A DNA stretch of 56,953 nt from Lachnospiraceae bacterium (GCA_021201665.1 JAJQEO010000017.1:1-56953), one strand, 5' to 3'. Counted from the stretch's first letter, positions 1 to 7,388 are shown. A program made the numbers and translations. Notes: generated by a model from the letters alone, not told the origin.

Positions 1-62
1 GTGTTTATCAGCAGATCGCCCTGTCGCAGCTCTCTGCGGAAGAGCTTGCGGCAAATGCGTAG
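1..62 (+). CDS. C-terminal end of an ABC half-transporter (partial, enters from the left)
   Basis: Only the last 19 codons are in the window, in the frame whose codons start at base 3, ending in TAG at 60-62. The tail reads VYQQIALSQLSAEELAANA, the kind of ending seen on the first subunit of Clostridia heterodimeric ABC exporters. The next gene, on the same strand, is a full second half-transporter, so the two probably form one pump. The assignment rests on a short peptide plus its neighbour. Confidence 0.55.
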   Translation, partial: VYQQIALSQLSAEELAANA

Positions 63-66
63 TGAA

Positions 67-141
67 GGGCCGCGCCATTAAAAGCTCGTGCTAAAGCTCG
101 AAGGCGCGGTACCGTCCTCGATTTCCGTTGGAAATCGGGAC
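67..141 (+). repeat. Structured dispersed repeat, copy E1
   Basis: Two hairpins lie in tandem between the paired ABC genes. Hairpin A has a CCGCGCC/GGCGCGG outer stem with an A-rich bulge (ATTAAAA) on its 5' side. Hairpin B (114-141) is GTCCTCGATT-TCC-GTT-GGA-AATCGGGAC. The same layout recurs at 3749-3815 (inverted), 25671-25742 and 51068-51144, and hairpin B alone at 41211-41237 (inverted). It would lie within the transcript joining the two ABC subunits. Confidence 0.75.
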
Positions 142-273
142 ATTGCCAGCATCCGAATCAAAAAACAATGTGGGATATGTAGGACTAAAACCGTTGTTGA
201 ATCACTTTTGACCGCAACCATGCAGTAAATGCACGGTCCGGGAGTGATATGCAATTAAGGAGGTATTTATAGT

Positions 274-2376
274 ATGCCGGAATCAAATACATCAAATTCA
301 TCCTATAGAAGAAGCGGCCCGCCGATGCGGCGTGGTCCCATGGGCGGCAGAGGCCCGATGGGAGGCGGCCCGATGGGCGGCATGGGCGGAGGAAAAGCAA
401 AGGATACCAGAGGCGCCCTTGGCAAGCTGATCGGATATTGCAGGAGCCAGGCGGGGATTATCCTGTTTGCGCTGTTGCTTGCCGCGGCCGGCGCGGTGTT
501 TACCATCATCGGGCCGGACCAGATCAGCCGCCTGACGGATTATATTTATGACGGGCTCTCCGGCGGCGTCTCCTCGGAGGAGATGGCGGAGGACATCCAG
601 AACCAGATCGCGAGCGGCGAGATTAATATCATGGACTACCTGCCGGAAGGGACGGATATTTCAGAATTTGACATGGAAAGCCTGGATCTGACGGACACAG
701 ATAATGAGCTTACGCAGGAGATTTTTAACAATATTACCTTAAGCGAGGAATACCAGGAGGCCCATGCGGACGATGGCATCGACATGGACGGGATCCTGGG
801 AGTGGCTCTGCTGCTGGTAGGCATTTATCTCGCAAGCGCTGTCTGTAACTTCGTCCAGCACTTTATCATGCAGACCGTCACACAGCGGACCGCAAAGCGC
901 CTGCGCGGGGATATCAGTACCAAGATCAACCGGCTGCCCCTGAAATACTATTCCGGCAATGCCGCGGGCGATGTCCTTTCCCGCATGACGAATGATGTGG
1001 ATATGATCGGGCAGGCGATGTCGAACAGCCTGTCAAACCTGGTCACCGCTGTCGCGCAGTTTATCGGCTGCCTGATTATGATGTATTACACCAACTGGAT
1101 CATGGCGACGACGACCGTCCTCGCGACCATCATCGGGCTTGTCCTCATGGTTGTGATCATGAGCCGCTCCCAGAAATACTTCACCGCCCGCCAGGAGAGC
1201 CTGGGCGACTTGAACGGCTACATTGAGGAAATGTACAGCGGCCACGATGTCATCCGCATTTCCAACGCGGAGGATGAGGTAAAGGAGACCTTCAACTCTC
1301 TGAACCAGGCAGTGAAAAACGCGAACTTCCGCTCGCAGTTCCTGTCCGGTCTGATGCAGCCTTTGATGACTTTTATCGGGAATTTAGGGTATGTGGCCGT
1401 CTGCGTGGTTGGAGCATCACAGATCATCAACGGGAACATTACGTTCGGCGTGATCACGGCGTTCCTGATCTACACCCGTCTGTTCGAGTCGCCGCTGCGC
1501 CAGATCTCCCAGGCCATGACACAGGTGCAGTCCTGCGCGGCCGCTTCGGAGCGTGTTTTCGAATTCCTCGCGGAGGAGGAGATGGAGGATGAGTCCGCCA
1601 AGACGAAGCGCATCGACCATGTACGCGGCGAAGTGGAATTCCGGAATGTGAAATTCGCGTACCCGAACGCGCCGGAGAAAGAGATCATCCACGACTTCAG
1701 TGTGATTGTAAAACCGGGCCAGAAGGCCGCGATCGTCGGGCCGACCGGCGCGGGCAAGACCACGATGGTCAACCTGCTGATGCGGTTCTTTGAGACGACC
1801 GGCGGGAGCATCCTCATCGACGGTATCCCGACGACCGACATCCCGAGGGAAGATGTGCACAGACAGTTCGGCATGGTGCTGCAGGATACCTGGCTGTTCG
1901 CAGGGACCGTCCGTGAGAACCTGCTGTACAATACCGAAGGCGTCACGGAAGAGCAGATGATCGAAGCCTGCAAGGCCTGCGGCATCCACAATTTCATCTC
2001 GGCACTGCCGCACGGCTATGACTCCGTCCTGAGCGACAACACCGCAATCTCCGCCGGCCAGAAGCAGCTGATGACCATCGCCAGGGCAATGATCCAGAAC
2101 AGCCCGATGCTGATCCTGGACGAGGCGACATCGAGTGTCGACACAAAGACCGAGATGCTGACCCAGCAGGCGATGGATAAGCTGACCGACAAGCGCACCA
2201 GCTTCGTGATCGCGCACCGACTCTCCACGATCAAGAACGCCGACATCATCCTGGTGATGCGCGACGGCGATATCGTCGAGCAGGGCAGCCACGAAGAGCT
2301 GCTTGCGCAGAACGGGTTCTATGCGGAGCTGTATAACAGTCAGTTTGAGAGCGTCGCCCAACGCGAAGCGTTCTGA
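274..2376 (+). CDS. ABC exporter half-transporter (fused membrane and ATPase domains)
   Basis: A 700-residue exporter subunit of the multidrug/lipid-type family, acting in the cytoplasmic membrane. Residues 1-50 are unusual: Gly/Met/Arg-rich repeats (RGPMGG type). Membrane segments follow, with a long acidic loop (about residues 90-170) inserted after the first one. The ATPase domain has Walker A GPTGAGKT at 489-496, a degenerate signature ISAGQ at 592-596 (normally LSGGQ) and Walker B with D616-E617. An altered signature fits one partner of a heterodimer, the other partner ending at base 62. The start ATG follows AAGGAGG. The last eight codons and the stop lie in a hairpin repeat, so the native C-terminus was probably replaced. 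Substrate unknown. Confidence 0.93.
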   Translation: MPESNTSNSSYRRSGPPMRRGPMGGRGPMGGGPMGGMGGGKAKDTRGALGKLIGYCRSQAGIILFALLLAAAGAVFTIIGPDQISRLTDYIYDGLSGGVSSEEMAEDIQNQIASGEINIMDYLPEGTDISEFDMESLDLTDTDNELTQEIFNNITLSEEYQEAHADDGIDMDGILGVALLLVGIYLASAVCNFVQHFIMQTVTQRTAKRLRGDISTKINRLPLKYYSGNAAGDVLSRMTNDVDMIGQAMSNSLSNLVTAVAQFIGCLIMMYYTNWIMATTTVLATIIGLVLMVVIMSRSQKYFTARQESLGDLNGYIEEMYSGHDVIRISNAEDEVKETFNSLNQAVKNANFRSQFLSGLMQPLMTFIGNLGYVAVCVVGASQIINGNITFGVITAFLIYTRLFESPLRQISQAMTQVQSCAAASERVFEFLAEEEMEDESAKTKRIDHVRGEVEFRNVKFAYPNAPEKEIIHDFSVIVKPGQKAAIVGPTGAGKTTMVNLLMRFFETTGGSILIDGIPTTDIPREDVHRQFGMVLQDTWLFAGTVRENLLYNTEGVTEEQMIEACKACGIHNFISALPHGYDSVLSDNTAISAGQKQLMTIARAMIQNSPMLILDEATSSVDTKTEMLTQQAMDKLTDKRTSFVIAHRLSTIKNADIILVMRDGDIVEQGSHEELLAQNGFYAELYNSQFESVAQREAF

Positions 2377-2565
2377 AAATGGGCGACGCGGCGCTGGACG
2401 TCCAGTGGACGTCCGTTTAGCGCCGACCGGAGTGGAACGGAGACTGCCCTCGCCGGGTGGCATCCCACACTTCGTGCGGGATATCCGCCGGTGCTGCCTG
2501 CCAGTGGCAGGCGTTTAGCACCGACCGGAGCGGAAGCGGAGACGAAGTGAGGGGGCGTTACCCGA
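2351..2565 (+). repeat. Tandem hairpin array with covarying stems
   Basis: At least four hairpins follow one another. H1: 10-bp perfect outer stem 2351-2360/2380-2389 with a small inner stem, spanning the ABC stop codon. H2 (2391-2423): GCGCT/AGCGC outer stem, GGACGTCC on both sides of an AGT loop, GTTT bulge. H3 (2462-2482): CAC-TTC-GTG tip. H4 (2491-2521): GTGCT/AGCAC outer stem, GCCTGCC/GGCAGGC inner stem, the same AGT loop and GTTT bulge. H2 and H4 are each followed by CGACCGGAG and related sequence, giving a 100-bp tandem duplication (2391-2443 and 2491-2542). The paired bases differ in a compensatory way. No ORF explains the array. Confidence 0.8.
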
Positions 2566-2604
2566 GGTTTCATAATGCAACTGATTTACCAATACGGATA
2601 AAGG

Positions 2605-2650
2605 CGAAGCTTAGCAGATATCAGGCAGGTATTTGCTAAGCTTCTGATCT
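2605..2650 (+). terminator. Stem-loop terminator upstream of the cysteine-cluster gene
   Basis: GAAGCTTAGCA (2605-2615) pairs perfectly with TGCTAAGCTTC (2634-2644) and is followed by a weak U-tract (TGATCTATTTT). It probably ends transcription from the ABC operon and the hairpin array. Confidence 0.55.
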
Positions 2651-2679
2651 ATTTTATGAAAGGGATGTAACTCAAAAAG

Positions 2680-3021
2680 ATGTTCCTGCGCATTTTTAAG
2701 GCCTGGCTCAAATGGCGAAAGGACTGGGACTCATTATGTAATCGCTGCGGGAAATGCTGTTATTCCCGTTCTGCAGCAACAGGCGGACGGGTGATCATTC
2801 ATTATGACAGCCCCTGTGAAAACCTTGACACAAAAACACACCTGTGCAGAATTTATAAAGACCGGCTCCGCAAGTGTAACCACTGTGGAAAGGTTAATTT
2901 ATTCACAGCACTGTTTCATCCGACCCTTCCGGAAGATTGCACTTACCGGCAGACATTTCGGTTGTGGGAAAAAGGGAAGGAGCAGGGAGAAAATCAGGTA
3001 GAAAAGTGGCGCGACAATTAA
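2680..3021 (+). CDS. YkgJ-type cysteine-cluster protein
   Basis: 113 residues with a dense N-terminal cysteine cluster, CNRCGKCCYSR at about 20-30, and further cysteines near residues 46, 56, 66, 69 and 86. This matches the YkgJ/UPF0153 family of putative zinc- or iron-sulfur-binding proteins, whose biochemical role is not settled. The start ATG is preceded by GGGATGTAACTC, a weak Shine-Dalgarno. It stands alone between a terminator and a degraded two-component system. Length is normal for the short members of the family. No partner can be named from context. Confidence 0.75.
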   Translation: MFLRIFKAWLKWRKDWDSLCNRCGKCCYSRSAATGGRVIIHYDSPCENLDTKTHLCRIYKDRLRKCNHCGKVNLFTALFHPTLPEDCTYRQTFRLWEKGKEQGENQVEKWRDN

Positions 3022-3037
3022 TGGTGGGGTGTGTGGT

Positions 3038-3136
3038 ATGTTCCAGATAATGGTTGTAGAAGATGATAAAAGCACTGCCAGGCTGATGCAGACAGTGCTC
3101 ACATATGAAGGATATGGGATTACAGTGTCCGTGTAA
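3038..3136 (+). pseudogene. Response-regulator receiver domain, N-terminal fragment
   Basis: ATG followed by FQIMVVEDDKSTARLMQTVL, the first strand and helix of a response-regulator receiver domain including the acidic EDD pocket. The frame stops after 32 codons, before the phosphorylated aspartate. The next bases, in another frame, already encode a histidine-kinase dimerisation domain. A deletion has therefore removed most of the regulator and the sensor half of the kinase. Confidence 0.8.
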
Positions 3137-3366
3137 ACTTCAAAGGGCCGAAAGACCTGCGCCTTCTGGGGCAGAAATTTAACTATATGGCGCAGGAGCT
3201 GAGGAGCGTGGAGATGCTGCGAAACGATTTCGTCAATAATTTTTCCCACGAATTAAAAACGCCGATTGCGTCCATTCAGGGGTTTGCCCAGGTTTTACTT
3301 GACCGTAATGTTTCCCATCAGGAACAGGTGGAATATCTGAATATTATTGTGAAAGACAGCGAGTAA
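3133..3366 (+). pseudogene. Sensor histidine kinase fragment (linker and HisKA)
   Basis: No start codon. The fragment reads into the H-box FSHELKTPIASIQGFAQVLL with the phospho-accepting histidine, so it is the linker plus dimerisation helices of a sensor kinase. It ends in VKDSE-stop at the edge of a 150-bp repeat, so the ATPase domain is missing. Together with the preceding receiver stub it is the scar of a two-component operon. It could not signal as it stands. Confidence 0.85.
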
Positions 3367-3507
3367 GAGGGAAAGTGTAATTATCAGCAGGAGCAGCCGG
3401 GTGTGTTGCTCCTTTTCAATGCGCAGAGGGGAGCAGGTTACCGCTTTGGTACTGGAAATATGGATGTTCGTCTTGCCAGTGGTGCGGAGGATTGATATAA
3501 TGGGGGT
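3355..3507 (+). repeat. Dispersed repeat R1, copy A (terminator plus promoter)
   Basis: About 150 bp nearly identical to 15231-15385. It starts at GACAG-GAGTAAGAGG (supplying the stop of the kinase fragment) and runs to the promoter at its right end. Inside is a terminator-like hairpin, GGAGCA...TGCTCC then TTTT, whose stem differs from the other copy in a paired fashion. The long identical block TTACCGCTTTGGTACTGG onward shows recent common origin. Confidence 0.85.
3473..3501 (+). promoter_or_regulatory. Sigma-A-type promoter carried by repeat R1
   Basis: TTGCCA (3473-3478), a 17-bp spacer and TATAAT (3496-3501). The same promoter is at 15352-15380 in the second copy. It drives whatever lies downstream, here a broken thpR. 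Confidence 0.75.
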
Positions 3508-3524
3508 AAGAGGATGGCAGAAAA

Positions 3525-3745
3525 ATGAGAGTATTTATTGGGATCGCCCTTTCGGGCGGCATCTGCCGTACGCTGGCCGAGGATGCTGAAAAGCTGTATA
3601 AAACCATTTTGGGCAGGTATGTTGCGAGAGATAATTACCATATCACGATGGCGTTTATCGGAGAAACCGATCAGAATGGTATTGCAGGCATCAAAAGAAC
3701 TATGATTACTGCTGTTGTCAGTATGATTTGTTACCTTCTATACTA
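3525..3745 (+). pseudogene. thpR: RNA 2',3'-cyclic phosphodiesterase (ThpR/LigT), N-terminal fragment
   Basis: The start MRVFIGIALS and the first catalytic motif NYHITMAFIGET (H-x-T) of 2H phosphoesterases are intact, but similarity ends after about 57 residues. The full enzyme is about 180 residues with a second H-x-T motif. The frame then runs into unrelated sequence and the structured repeat at 3749-3815. Only the promoter, start and first half-site survive, so no activity is expected. Confidence 0.8.
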
Positions 3746-3748
3746 TTT

Positions 3749-3815
3749 GTCCTCGAACTTGGTTCGAGGACGTAGGCCGCACCATGCGCGAAGCGCATTT
3801 TAATTGCGCGGCTCT
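3749..3815 (-). repeat. Structured dispersed repeat, copy E2
   Basis: Inverted relative to E1. Hairpin B is GTCCTCGAAC-CAA-GTTCGAGGAC on the minus strand. Hairpin A has a GCCGCGC/GTGCGGC outer stem (one G-U pair), an AATTAAAA bulge and a TGCGC-TTC-GCGCA inner stem. On the plus strand GTAGGCCG follows the first hairpin, as in the reverse complement of E4. It lies at the truncated end of thpR. Confidence 0.8.
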
Positions 3816-3821
3816 CCTTAG

Positions 3822-3926
3822 ATCCTGGATAAGGTGAAGGGCTATGTAGACGGCATGATCCCGCTTCTACTGGTAGCTGTTATGATGGCTGTAGTTACGG
3901 TAGGGGCAGTGATCTCCTACAAGTGA
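3822..3926 (+). pseudogene. Fragment of a small single-pass membrane protein
   Basis: An open frame without a good start reads through VKGYVDGMIPLLLVAVMMAV to a TGA, one hydrophobic segment with a short polar tail. It starts right after the structured repeat, so its 5' part is missing. It resembles short membrane proteins of conjugative elements, but I cannot name a family. Confidence 0.3.
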
Positions 3927-3986
3927 CTTATTATAAAACAAAAAACTCTGGAAGAAATTATCCGATGATTCAGGGAGGGAGCTTTG

Positions 3987-4625
3987 ATGGAGCCAGAAAG
4001 ATTTGATTTGACTGAAATGGAGATCCGAAATTTTCGCACGGAACGTTATGAGGCAGAGGTACCAATCGAGGAATATCTGGAAACCTGTGTGGATGTGCCG
4101 ACGTTTGCTGAATATTGCCGTGCATGTCCAAATTATAATAAGACATGGTCCTGTCCGGAATTTAATTTCGATCCGGTCAGCTACTGGAAAAGATATGATA
4201 CACTTCATTTGATCGGAGAGAAAATTTATCTTCCTGAGGATTTGCTTTCTGGCAGCTATTCCTCTCAGGAGAGCTCCCGGCTGACTGCGAAGATTATGGG
4301 GACATTTAAAAGTTCTCTGGCAGAAGAGCTTTTGCAAATGGAAAAGAATAAGCCGGGGAGTATTTCGCTTGGCGGCGGATACTGCACCGAATGTTCGCGG
4401 GAACAGAAGACGAAAGATGCAGAAGAGCAGATGATAGACAGCAGCTTCTGTACGCGGGGACGAGGATTGCTCTGCCGTCATCCGAAACGGATGCGTTACT
4501 CGATAGAAGCTCTGGGAGGAAATGTTGGCCTGACCGTGACGAAATATCTGCACCAGAAGCTGCTGTGGATGGAAGAAGGAAAGATGCCAGAATATTATAT
4601 GCTTGTACTGGGGCTTTTGTATTAG
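3987..4625 (+). CDS. DUF2284 metal-binding protein
   Basis: 212 residues of the DUF2284 family. Two cysteine groups are visible: CRACPNYNKTWSCPEF near residues 45-60, and CTEC...C...C near residues 130-170 (CTRGRGLLCRHPKRMRYSIE). The conserved ending LGGNVGLTVTKYL...YYMLVLGLL is also present. The family is a predicted metal or Fe-S binder of unknown reaction. ATG 3987 follows AGGGAGGGAG at good spacing and is preferred over the TTG one codon earlier. Intact, unlike its neighbours on both sides. Confidence 0.88.
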   Translation: MEPERFDLTEMEIRNFRTERYEAEVPIEEYLETCVDVPTFAEYCRACPNYNKTWSCPEFNFDPVSYWKRYDTLHLIGEKIYLPEDLLSGSYSSQESSRLTAKIMGTFKSSLAEELLQMEKNKPGSISLGGGYCTECSREQKTKDAEEQMIDSSFCTRGRGLLCRHPKRMRYSIEALGGNVGLTVTKYLHQKLLWMEEGKMPEYYMLVLGLLY

Positions 4626-4688
4626 AGTCTCCAGGTATGCCTTATATTAGCATTATGGCTGTGACCGGGGACAGAAAAGGTGATCTGA

Positions 4689-4766
4689 ATGAAAAACGAT
4701 AAAAAGGCAGAAATACATCCACCGGAAAAAGTAATCTTCATGAATATGTGTATGCGTATTTCCTGA
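4689..4766 (+). pseudogene. Possible NUDIX-hydrolase N-terminal stub
   Basis: ATG with PPEKVIFMNMCM, reminiscent of the first strand of 8-oxo-dGTP-type NUDIX proteins, then a stop after 25 codons. Another frame just beyond reads MTCIENKVL, which also fits that fold. No NUDIX box is present. The call rests on a few residues. Confidence 0.25.
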
Positions 4767-4806
4767 CGATGACGTGCATAGAGAATAAAGTGCTTCCGAT
4801 TTTTAG

Positions 4807-5418
4807 CTATAGCAATTTTTCTTTCAATGTTTCCAGGATCTCTGTGATCCTTGCTGCCGGTTCTGGATTTTCGCTGTTTAGCCAGTCATAGAGTATTGCG
4901 AAGGTACCCTGAAAGATAAACTGGCAGATGTATTTTTCTTCCGTTTCTGAATAACTGCTTTCTTCTGTCGCGTTCTGAAAAATTTCACGTATGTTCGGAA
5001 TCGAAAACAGGTGTGATGTAAAATCCTGCATGGGAAGAGTGCGAACCAGCAGGCAAAACAGCTCCCGCTGTTCATATAAATAATGCAGGACAGGCAGGAG
5101 TGAGTTTGCACTTGTTTCATCTTCCACGCTGCGACTCTGATCAAGTAAATTGCCCTGTTGGCGAGCCTTTTGGGAAAGTGTTTCTGCCAGTGTACGGACG
5201 GGCTTTATCTCATCATCAAGCTGTTTCAGAAAATCGGTTTCGATTTCATTCAAAAGCTCCTCCGGGCTGCCATAGTATTTATAAAAGGTCGTGCGGTTGA
5301 TCTGCGAGACTTTGCACAGCTCATAGACCGTAATCTGGCTCAGTGATTTTTCTTTCAGCAGCTGAATCATGCCGGACTTGAGCATAGTCTTACTGATGCG
5401 GATTCTCTGATTCTCCAT
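4807..5418 (-). CDS. TetR/AcrR-family transcriptional regulator
   Basis: 203 residues. The N-terminal helix-turn-helix is clear (SQITVYELCKVSQINRTTFY near residues 24-45), followed by KYYGSPEELL and a divergent helical ligand domain containing YLYEQRELF, typical of the TetR group with a DUF-type C-terminal domain. It is transcribed leftward, away from a promoter for the rightward gene at 5619. The shared 200-bp region probably holds its operator. The likely target operon is now broken (flavodoxin-type/aldo-keto reductase fusion). Confidence 0.9.
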   Translation of the reverse strand: MENQRIRISKTMLKSGMIQLLKEKSLSQITVYELCKVSQINRTTFYKYYGSPEELLNEIETDFLKQLDDEIKPVRTLAETLSQKARQQGNLLDQSRSVEDETSANSLLPVLHYLYEQRELFCLLVRTLPMQDFTSHLFSIPNIREIFQNATEESSYSETEEKYICQFIFQGTFAILYDWLNSENPEPAARITEILETLKEKLL

Positions 5419-5515
5419 TGCATTTACTTCCTCGACTAATTTTCAGATTTTGTTGACTTTAAGACAAAAACAGGAATAATGGTTTACTACAAAACATTTC
5501 AGGATAAACAGTTTG

Positions 5516-5545
5516 TTGACTTATGGCGATGTTGTTTATTATAAT
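5516..5545 (+). promoter_or_regulatory. Promoter for the rightward gene at 5619
   Basis: TTGACT (5516-5521), an 18-bp spacer and TATAAT (5540-5545). Repeated GTTGAC and TTGTCAAC motifs around it (5513-5520, 5561-5585) could be TetR operator half-sites. Confidence 0.6.
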
Positions 5546-5618
5546 GAAACAGAAGAAATTTGTCAACAGTTTTACAGGTTGACATGGTTGGTTTATGATT
5601 TTGCTGAAGTGAAAAAGC

Positions 5619-5789
5619 ATGGCGGATAAAAACATTATTTATTATTATTCCGGCTCCGGCAACAGCCTCTCCGTGGCGAAGCATGTCGGCAGGAGGCTGG
5701 GAAACACTGATATTGTGTCAATTTATACTTTACGAGATAAGGCAGAGGTGCCTGCGGATTATCGTGACATCGTTCACCGGACGATTTGA
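5619..5789 (+). pseudogene. EFR1-type flavodoxin/ferredoxin protein, N-terminal stub
   Basis: ATG then IIYYYSGSGNSLSVAKHVG, the FMN-phosphate loop of EFR1/flavodoxin proteins. The frame ends at a TGA after 56 codons. The aldo/keto reductase that follows begins in another frame at about 5776, so one deletion removed the rest of this gene and the first part of the next. Confidence 0.8.
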
Positions 5790-6888
5790 CGAGAAAAAGG
5801 TAGAGAAGCTGATTGTCTCTGCTGTGGAGCAGGGGATCAACTATTTTGACACGGCTTATGTTTATACCGGAAGCGAGGAAATCCTGGGGAGTGTCCTGAA
5901 AAAGCACAACCTGAGGGATCAGGTTTACATTGCCACGAAAATGCCGCTGATCATGTGCCGCAAAGCGGAGGATCTGGATAAGTTTTTTGACAAGCATCTG
6001 GAGCATCTGCAGACGGATCACATCGACTATTATCTGCTGCATATGCTGACGGATATGAAAACATGGGAGACGCTTTGCAGCTGGGGCATCCGTGAGTGGG
6101 CGGAAGAAAAGAAAAAATCCGGTCAGATCCGGAACTTTGGCTTTTCCTTCCATGGCGCTCAGAGAGAATTCCTGGCTTTGTTGGATGCTTATGACTGGGA
6201 CTTCTGCCAGATTCAGTACAACTATTCCGATGAAAACTATCAGGCGGGAGTTACTGGATTGAAAGCGGCTGCAGCGAAAGGGATGCCCGTCATGATCATG
6301 GAGCCGCTTCTGGGCGGCAAGCTGGCAAAAAGCCTGCCGAAAGCAGCCGTGGAGCGGTACCGACGGACAAATCCCGATCTTTCTCCGGCAGCATGGGGAT
6401 TCCGCTGGCTGTACAATCAGCCGGAGGTCACGGTAGTCCTAAGCGGAATGAATGAGCAGGAGCAGCTGGATGACAATGTCCGGATTGCGGAAACGGACGC
6501 ACCCGGAATGCTGTCAGAAGCGGAACAGGAGGCCATCCGGGATGTCCGGGAAATCTTCAAGGCTTCCTATAAGGTGCATTGTACGGGCTGCCATTACTGC
6601 ACGCCCTGTCCGGCAGGCGTAGATATTCCGGCTTGCTTTACCGCATATAACACCCGTTACTCCATCAGCAAAAGCCAGGGACTGATCCAGTATTATATGG
6701 GTACCCTGATGAACGATAAGCCGAGTTATGCCAGTCTGTGCAAAAAATGCGGGAAATGCGAGCAGCATTGTCCGCAGTCCCTGCCAATCCGACAAAACCT
6801 GAAGGAGGTAGCAAAGGAATTTGAAGGGCCATTATTTAAAGGCGCAAAAGCGGTTCTGCTGTTTTTTGTAAGAAAAAAGAGAACCTGA
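5776..6888 (+). pseudogene. Aldo/keto reductase with C-terminal 4Fe-4S domain, N-terminally truncated
   Basis: The reading frame enters at GRFDEKK and continues unbroken for about 370 codons. Residues INYFDTAYVYTGSE (tetrad Asp and Tyr), IATKMP (Lys) and DYYLLHM (His) form the active site. A C-terminal ferredoxin-like domain carries CTGCHYCTPCPAGVDIP and CKKCGKCEQHCPQ. The first strand and the GFGCMR region, about 35 residues, are gone. Expression would need an out-of-frame ATG at 5683, which adds an unrelated leader. It may be non-functional, although most of the enzyme is intact. Confidence 0.75.
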
Positions 6889-6955
6889 TGTAACTGCGAA
6901 GATACTAAATAATTACGTTCTGATGCAGGAAACCACAGCAAAAAAGGAGGTCATT

Positions 6956-7387
6956 ATGACATTACAGGAAGCAATGAGCGCACGACACAAAGTGAGCAAA
7001 TACACGGATAAGCCGCTGTCGGCTGCTGTTGTCCGGCAGCTTAATGACAGAATCAAAGCTCAGAATCAGAAATATGGTCTGAATATGAAGCTTGTCACGG
7101 AGAGCAAGGATGCGATGCCGGGGATTATAGCAGCACTGATGTCAAAGGGCGTCAAAAACTATATCATTCTGGCGGGTTCTGACACGCCGGGTATTGATGA
7201 AAAGCTGGGATACAGCAGCGCCGATTTGATGCTTTATGCGCAAACGATTGGCCTGAATAGCTGGTGGATCGGCGGGATGTACAGCCGTAAGAACGCAAAA
7301 AAGAACGCAAATGCGGGAGATAACACCAAAATTATCGGAATCGTTGTTGTTGGCTATGGTGAGAATCAGAGAATTTTGAACACGTAA
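6956..7387 (+). CDS. Nitroreductase-family protein, probably 3'-truncated
   Basis: 143 residues with an FMN-dependent nitroreductase fold: an N-terminal arginine helix (MSARHKVSKYTDKPL), SSADLMLYAQTIGLNSWWIG and GIVVVGYGENQ. Relatives continue for another 30 or more residues after this glycine motif. Here the frame ends in RILNT and abuts the convergent exporter gene, so the C-terminus seems lost. ATG 6956 follows AAAAAGGAGG at good spacing. Confidence 0.75.
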   Translation: MTLQEAMSARHKVSKYTDKPLSAAVVRQLNDRIKAQNQKYGLNMKLVTESKDAMPGIIAALMSKGVKNYIILAGSDTPGIDEKLGYSSADLMLYAQTIGLNSWWIGGMYSRKNAKKNANAGDNTKIIGIVVVGYGENQRILNT

Positions 7388-7388
7388 A

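Noticed and set aside
1417..2463. A 348-codon minus-strand open frame opposite the ABC transporter.
   Set aside because: It is antisense to a strongly conserved ATPase domain, has no family resemblance and no credible start signals; long shadow frames are common opposite GC-rich genes.
2351..2565. The hairpin array considered as a CRISPR array.
   Set aside because: There are only two 50-bp units, no regular spacers, no identical direct repeats and no cas genes; the variation lies in paired stems.
4626..4806. Continuation of the DUF2284 gene or a regulatory RNA downstream of it.
   Set aside because: The DUF2284 C-terminus is complete, and the stretch shows only a possible NUDIX stub and no stable structure.
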